Assembly (NCBI RefSeq): GCF_000241525.1
Contig: NZ_AHIL01000037.1
Location: 1-64,000, forward strand
Source of the DNA: Comamonas testosteroni ATCC 11996
GTDB lineage: Bacteria; Pseudomonadota; Gammaproteobacteria; Burkholderiales; Burkholderiaceae_C
DNA: 64,000 nt
Direction of reading: 5' to 3'
Every line of letters begins with the position of its first letter. Position 1 is the stretch's first letter. Position numbers and translations under genes: made by a program. The notes under the pieces are model-generated. The model made no database searches. It was not told the DNA's origin and saw only the letters and a list, made by a program, of their open reading frames with translations. Positions 61,140 to 64,000 of this stretch are shown here, one piece after another.

Positions 61140-61817
61140 ATGGGAAACCTCTACCTTGTGCGCCATGGCCAGGCCTCGTTTGGCGCGGATGATTACGACC
61201 AGCTCAGCCCACGCGGCCAGGATCAGGCCGTGCGTCTGGGTGAGTACTGGCGTGAGCGAGGTCTGAAGTTCGACGCCGTCTACGCAGGCACGCTCAAGCG
61301 CCATCAGCAGACGCTGGCCGGCATCGTCCAGGGCCTGGGCAGCGCTTCCGGCCCCGAGACACAAAGCCGGCCCGGACTCAACGAGTACGACAGCGAAGCC
61401 CTGCTGCGCGCCATCCACCCGGCCCCGCTGCCCAGGCCCGATACGCCCGAGCTGTACCGCCATCATTTCCGCCTGCTGTGTGACGCGCTGGCGCAATGGA
61501 TGGGAGGCACCATCAGCCCGCAGGGCATGCCCGACTGGAACGGCTTTGCGGACGGCGTGCACCAGGTGCTCGAGGAGATACGCCATCAGCACAGCGGCCG
61601 CAACGTGCTGCTGGTCAGCAGCGGCGGCCCCATCTCCACTGCCGTGGGCCAGGTGCTTGGCACCGCGCCCGAAGTGACCATCGCCCTCAATATGCGGCTG
61701 CGCAATATTGCCGTGACCGAATTCAGCATCAGCCCCAAGCGCCTGATGCTGCAAAGCTTCAACACGCTCAACCATCTCGATAGCGCCGAATACAGAAACT
61801 GGATCACCAGCGCCTGA
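61140..61817 (+). CDS. Histidine-phosphatase-fold protein with altered second active-site motif
   Basis: 225 residues. N-terminal RHG motif (LYLVRHGQAS, His9) and a later glutamate-rich stretch (GLNEYDSEALL) follow the phosphoglycerate-mutase-like family. Where most members have a second catalytic histidine (SHG), this protein reads LLVSSGGPIS, so the His is replaced by Ser. A recognised subgroup may share this. Substrate unknown. Divergent from fbpA; start ATG 61140 chosen for the family opening MGNLYLVRHG. Confidence 0.85.
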   Translation: MGNLYLVRHGQASFGADDYDQLSPRGQDQAVRLGEYWRERGLKFDAVYAGTLKRHQQTLAGIVQGLGSASGPETQSRPGLNEYDSEALLRAIHPAPLPRPDTPELYRHHFRLLCDALAQWMGGTISPQGMPDWNGFADGVHQVLEEIRHQHSGRNVLLVSSGGPISTAVGQVLGTAPEVTIALNMRLRNIAVTEFSISPKRLMLQSFNTLNHLDSAEYRNWITSA

Positions 61818-61866
61818 CTCCCCTTCAGGCCAGGAGCCGGCCAACGCAAAGTGCTACAAAGCCGCA

Positions 61867-62316
61867 ATGGACTCCATCTTTCTCACCCTTGGCGATACGG
61901 CGCTGACGCTCGACATCGGCTCGCAGCAACATCGGCTACCCATAGGCATTGCCACCCTGGTCAAGGCCTTTGCCCAGCGCATGCCCGACGCACTGACGCT
62001 GGAAAACGCGATTGCCGATGTCGAGGACGCCGTCATGCCGGCCGGGCGCTGGCTGCCTGCAGGCGCCAGTCTGCTGCAAACGACAGACCCGCTGCTGCGG
62101 CAACTGATCCATGGCGCCACGGCCGACCCGCAGGCCACACAGGCGTCACGCGAGGCCATCGAGAACCTGTTCGAGCTGCTGGCGCGCCAGGCCCAGCAGC
62201 CCGGCCACGCCGACCCGCAACTGCCGCAGACCGCTGAACATGCGGCCGCCCTGCTGATATTGCGCGAAGCCATGCATCACTGGGGGCTGACTGCCCTGCA
62301 AGCAAGCGGTAACTAG
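61867..62316 (+). CDS. Conserved-looking protein of unknown function
   Basis: 149 residues, soluble, no signal peptide or membrane helix. First part has strand-like segments (FLTLGDTALTLDIG, LPIGIATLVKAFAQRMPDAL), second part is helical (ASREAIENLFELLARQAQQ, AALLILREAMHHWGL). I do not recognise a family. Codon use is that of the neighbours and the gene starts 49 bases after the phosphatase-fold gene on the same strand. Confidence 0.65.
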   Translation: MDSIFLTLGDTALTLDIGSQQHRLPIGIATLVKAFAQRMPDALTLENAIADVEDAVMPAGRWLPAGASLLQTTDPLLRQLIHGATADPQATQASREAIENLFELLARQAQQPGHADPQLPQTAEHAAALLILREAMHHWGLTALQASGN

Positions 62317-62417
62317 CCATACCTGTGCGGCATAGCAGACAGAACGCTTTGCTGCTGCCTCTGGGCATTTTTCGGCGGCACACTCTCCGGATAAAAGTTT
62401 CAGACAGAAGGACAAGC

Positions 62418-63404
62418 ATGAAACGCCGCAGTTTTACCCAATCCCTGATCAGTGCCGCAGCGGGGGCTGCCCTGCTGAGCGGATTTGCCGTCACCGCCCA
62501 GGCCGAAGGCCTGTCCAACCGCCCCATCCGCATCGTCGTGCCCTTCGGGGCCGGCGGCGTGGCCGATGTGACGGCCCGTGTGGTGGCCCAACAGCTGTCC
62601 ACCCAGCTCGGCCAGCCCGTGGTCATCGACAACAAGCCCAGCGCGGGCGGTATTGTGGCGGCCGACACCGTGGCCAAGGCTGCGCCCGACGGACATACGC
62701 TGTTTCTCATGTCCAACGGCAGCGCCGTCACGGTGAATCTGTTCAACAATCTGCCCTTCGACATGGTCAAGGACCTGACGCCCATCTCCACGCTGGGCTA
62801 CTTTGACATCGGCGTCATCACCGATGCCAAATCGCCCTTCAAGAATCTGGGCGAACTCGTGAGCTATGCCAAGGCCAATCCCGGCAAGCTGAACCTGGGC
62901 AGCATCAATGTGGGCAGCACCCAGCATCTGGCGGCCGAGCTGTTCAAGACCACGGCCGGCATCGATGCGCAGATCGTGCCCTTCAATGGCACGCCCGCCG
63001 TGGTGACCGCGCTGCGCGGCAAGCAGATCGATGCGGCCGTGGAAATTCTCACGCCCATCATGGGCCAGATCAATTCCAAGGCCGTGAACCTGCTCGCGGT
63101 GACAGGTGAGAAGCGCTCGCCGCTGCTGCCCAATGTGCCCACGGCCCAGGAATCCGGCGTCAAGGGCTTTGTGGCCTCTTCCTGGAATGCGCTGGCTGCA
63201 CCCTCCAAGACACCCGCCCCCGTGATTGCGCATCTGAACAAGGAAATCAACGCCGCCGTCAACAACCCCGAGGTCGCCAAGAAGCTGCGCGAACTGAATG
63301 TGCAGGCCCAGGCCAGCACCCCCGAGCAGACCGCCAAGCTGCTGCAGTCGGAAATCAAGCGCTGGGGCGATGTCATCACCACGGCCAAGATTCCGAAGCA
63401 ATAA
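62418..63404 (+). CDS. Bug-family (TctC-like) periplasmic solute receptor
   Basis: Extracytoplasmic receptor of 328 residues. N-terminal signal peptide MKRRSFTQSLISAAAGAALL with an RRSF stretch that could also fit a Tat signal, cleavage near AQA. Then RPIRIVVPFGAGGVADVTARVVA, DNKPSAGGIVAADTVAKAAPDG and LPNVPTAQESGVKGF, all Bug hallmarks. Such proteins are very numerous in Burkholderiales and bind carboxylates or similar small acids; most lack dedicated permeases, and none is seen here. Start ATG 62418 has AGGA upstream. Confidence 0.94.
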   Translation: MKRRSFTQSLISAAAGAALLSGFAVTAQAEGLSNRPIRIVVPFGAGGVADVTARVVAQQLSTQLGQPVVIDNKPSAGGIVAADTVAKAAPDGHTLFLMSNGSAVTVNLFNNLPFDMVKDLTPISTLGYFDIGVITDAKSPFKNLGELVSYAKANPGKLNLGSINVGSTQHLAAELFKTTAGIDAQIVPFNGTPAVVTALRGKQIDAAVEILTPIMGQINSKAVNLLAVTGEKRSPLLPNVPTAQESGVKGFVASSWNALAAPSKTPAPVIAHLNKEINAAVNNPEVAKKLRELNVQAQASTPEQTAKLLQSEIKRWGDVITTAKIPKQ

Positions 63405-63407
63405 GCT

Positions 63408-63480
63408 CCCCCTGTGGCGCTGGCGCGCCTTCCCCCTCTCTGGTGCTTCGCACCGGAAGGGGACGACAGCCTCGCTGCGC
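63408..63480 (+). repeat. Dispersed repeat family 2, first tandem copy
   Basis: CCCCCTGTGGCGC starts three bases after the Bug-gene stop; then GCGCCTTCCCCCTCTC, the loop tggtgcttcgcaccgg (itself a small stem), AAGGGGACGAC and CTGCGCGGCGGCGC. Confidence 0.85.
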
Positions 63481-63576
63481 GGCGGCGCTTGCTCGCTGTC
63501 TCTTTGCGGACCGCGCCAGTTTTTCAGGGCGTTGACAGAGGCTGCGGCCGCTGCCCTACGGTGTCTGCGAGCAGAT

Positions 63577-63660
63577 CCATGGCGCTGGCGCGCCTTCCCC
63601 CTCTCTGATGCTTCGCACCGGAAGGGGACGACAGCCTCGCGGCGCGGCAGCGGGAGCCGC
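63577..63660 (+). repeat. Dispersed repeat family 2, second tandem copy
   Basis: A near-identical copy of 63415-63476 (only a few base changes across about 60 bases), starting at TGGCGCTGGCGCGCC and lacking the leading CCCCCTG part. Confidence 0.8.
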
Positions 63661-63778
63661 CCAGGTCTTGCTCACTGTCACGCGCATGGAGCACGCCAGT
63701 TTTTGGCGGCTTGCGTTGAACGAGGCTCGCGATGAAACAGATTTTTGCAGTGGCCTTTCAGGGCTTTTCTGTTTTTTT

Positions 63779-63845
63779 GCTATCTTTTAAGTAGCTTTCA
63801 TCGCTTTACAGCATTGATTTTCAATAAAAAATACATCGCAAATGC
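63779..63845 (+). repeat. Dispersed repeat family 1, diverged copy
   Basis: TTTTAAGTAGCTTTCATCGC, then TTTACAGCATTGATTTTCA and further A/T-rich sequence. Weakest member of the family. Confidence 0.4.
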
Positions 63846-63875
63846 ATACTGCTATTGCGCAATAAGCTCCTGAAT

Positions 63876-64000
63876 TCAAAGCGGCTGCGGCTGGTTTCCC
63901 ACCGTGCTCAGGGGCAGGTCATGAATTTCGCCCAGCAGCCTGACCAGGCCCTCGGCCGATGAACGCACCATGGCCGCACCGCGCTCGGCCGTCGCGGCGG
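63876..64000 (-). CDS. C-terminal end of a gene cut by the window edge
   Basis: About 41 codons in frame ending at TGA (63876-63878), reading ATAERGAAMVRSSAEGLV...LLGEIHDLPLSTV. The ATAERG...LVRLL pattern recalls the C terminus of creatininase-family amidohydrolases, but this is too short to be certain. It is convergent with the Bug-receptor gene. Confidence 0.4.
   Translation of the reverse strand, partial: AATAERGAAMVRSSAEGLVRLLGEIHDLPLSTVGNQPQPL

Larger units (their letters stand above)
63405..63875. other. Gene-free stretch with tandem repeats
   Basis: 471 bases without a supportable gene. It holds two tandem family 2 elements and one family 1 element (listed separately). Confidence 0.8.

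Noticed and set aside
63405..63700. CRISPR-like array from the repeated units
   Set aside because: Only two copies, no regular short repeat and spacer pattern, and single copies of the same element occur elsewhere in the window.
63298..63735. Open frame across the end of the Bug gene and the tandem repeats
   Set aside because: It overlaps the certain Bug gene in another frame and consists mostly of translated repeat sequence.

Overview
The window reads as part of a high-GC betaproteobacterial chromosome, most likely Comamonas or a close relative in the Comamonadaceae (Burkholderiales). This is inferred from the protein families (Bug-type solute receptor, CheD inside a cheAWRDB order, flhF-flhG-fliA order, tandem flagellins) and from two families of short dispersed repeats that I associate with this family. 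No species-level marker such as an rRNA gene is present.

About 50 kb is one almost complete flagellum and chemotaxis island. From left to right: the ABC-F ATPase gene uup (+) ends at a shared bidirectional terminator. Then come cheY, a small CheZ-like gene and cheAWRDB (all -); a two-component pair made of a receiver-histidine kinase hybrid and a LuxR-type regulator (+); the export gate and switch genes fliLMNOPQR (-); fliFGHIJK (-); fliE (+); motA-motB-cheY-cheZ (-); two flagellin genes, fliD, fliS and fliT (+); flhB-flhA-flhF-flhG-like-fliA (-); an HDOD protein gene and flgBCDEFGHIJKL (-); and flgA-flgM-flgN (+). The island encodes the basal body, rod, hook, filament, stator, switch, type III export apparatus, sigma-28 and its anti-sigma factor, and the excitation and adaptation proteins. 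It contains no flhDC master regulator and no chemoreceptor gene, so these must lie elsewhere. Sigma-28-type promoter sequences can be read before cheA, flagellin 1 and fliS, with a weaker one before flgM.

After about 52.8 kb the content becomes ordinary metabolism and transport: a MocR-type regulator divergent from a PLP aminotransferase, a PhzF-family protein, a Fur-box-associated ferric-iron ABC transporter (fbpABC order, -), a histidine-phosphatase-fold protein, a small unknown protein, a Bug-family periplasmic receptor, and the 3' end of one more gene at the right edge.

The points most worth attention are these. motA is split by one extra base in a run of four. A 149-residue protein beside cheA keeps the CheZ DxxxQ catalytic motif although a full CheZ is encoded elsewhere in the window. 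The FlhG-position protein has lost its P-loop. A palindromic repeat sits a few bases after stop codons, always in the same orientation, and often between genes of one operon whose products are needed in very different amounts. A second repeat family occurs between genes and also in frame inside fliK and the MocR gene. A large terminator-like palindrome lies between the Fur box and fbpA.
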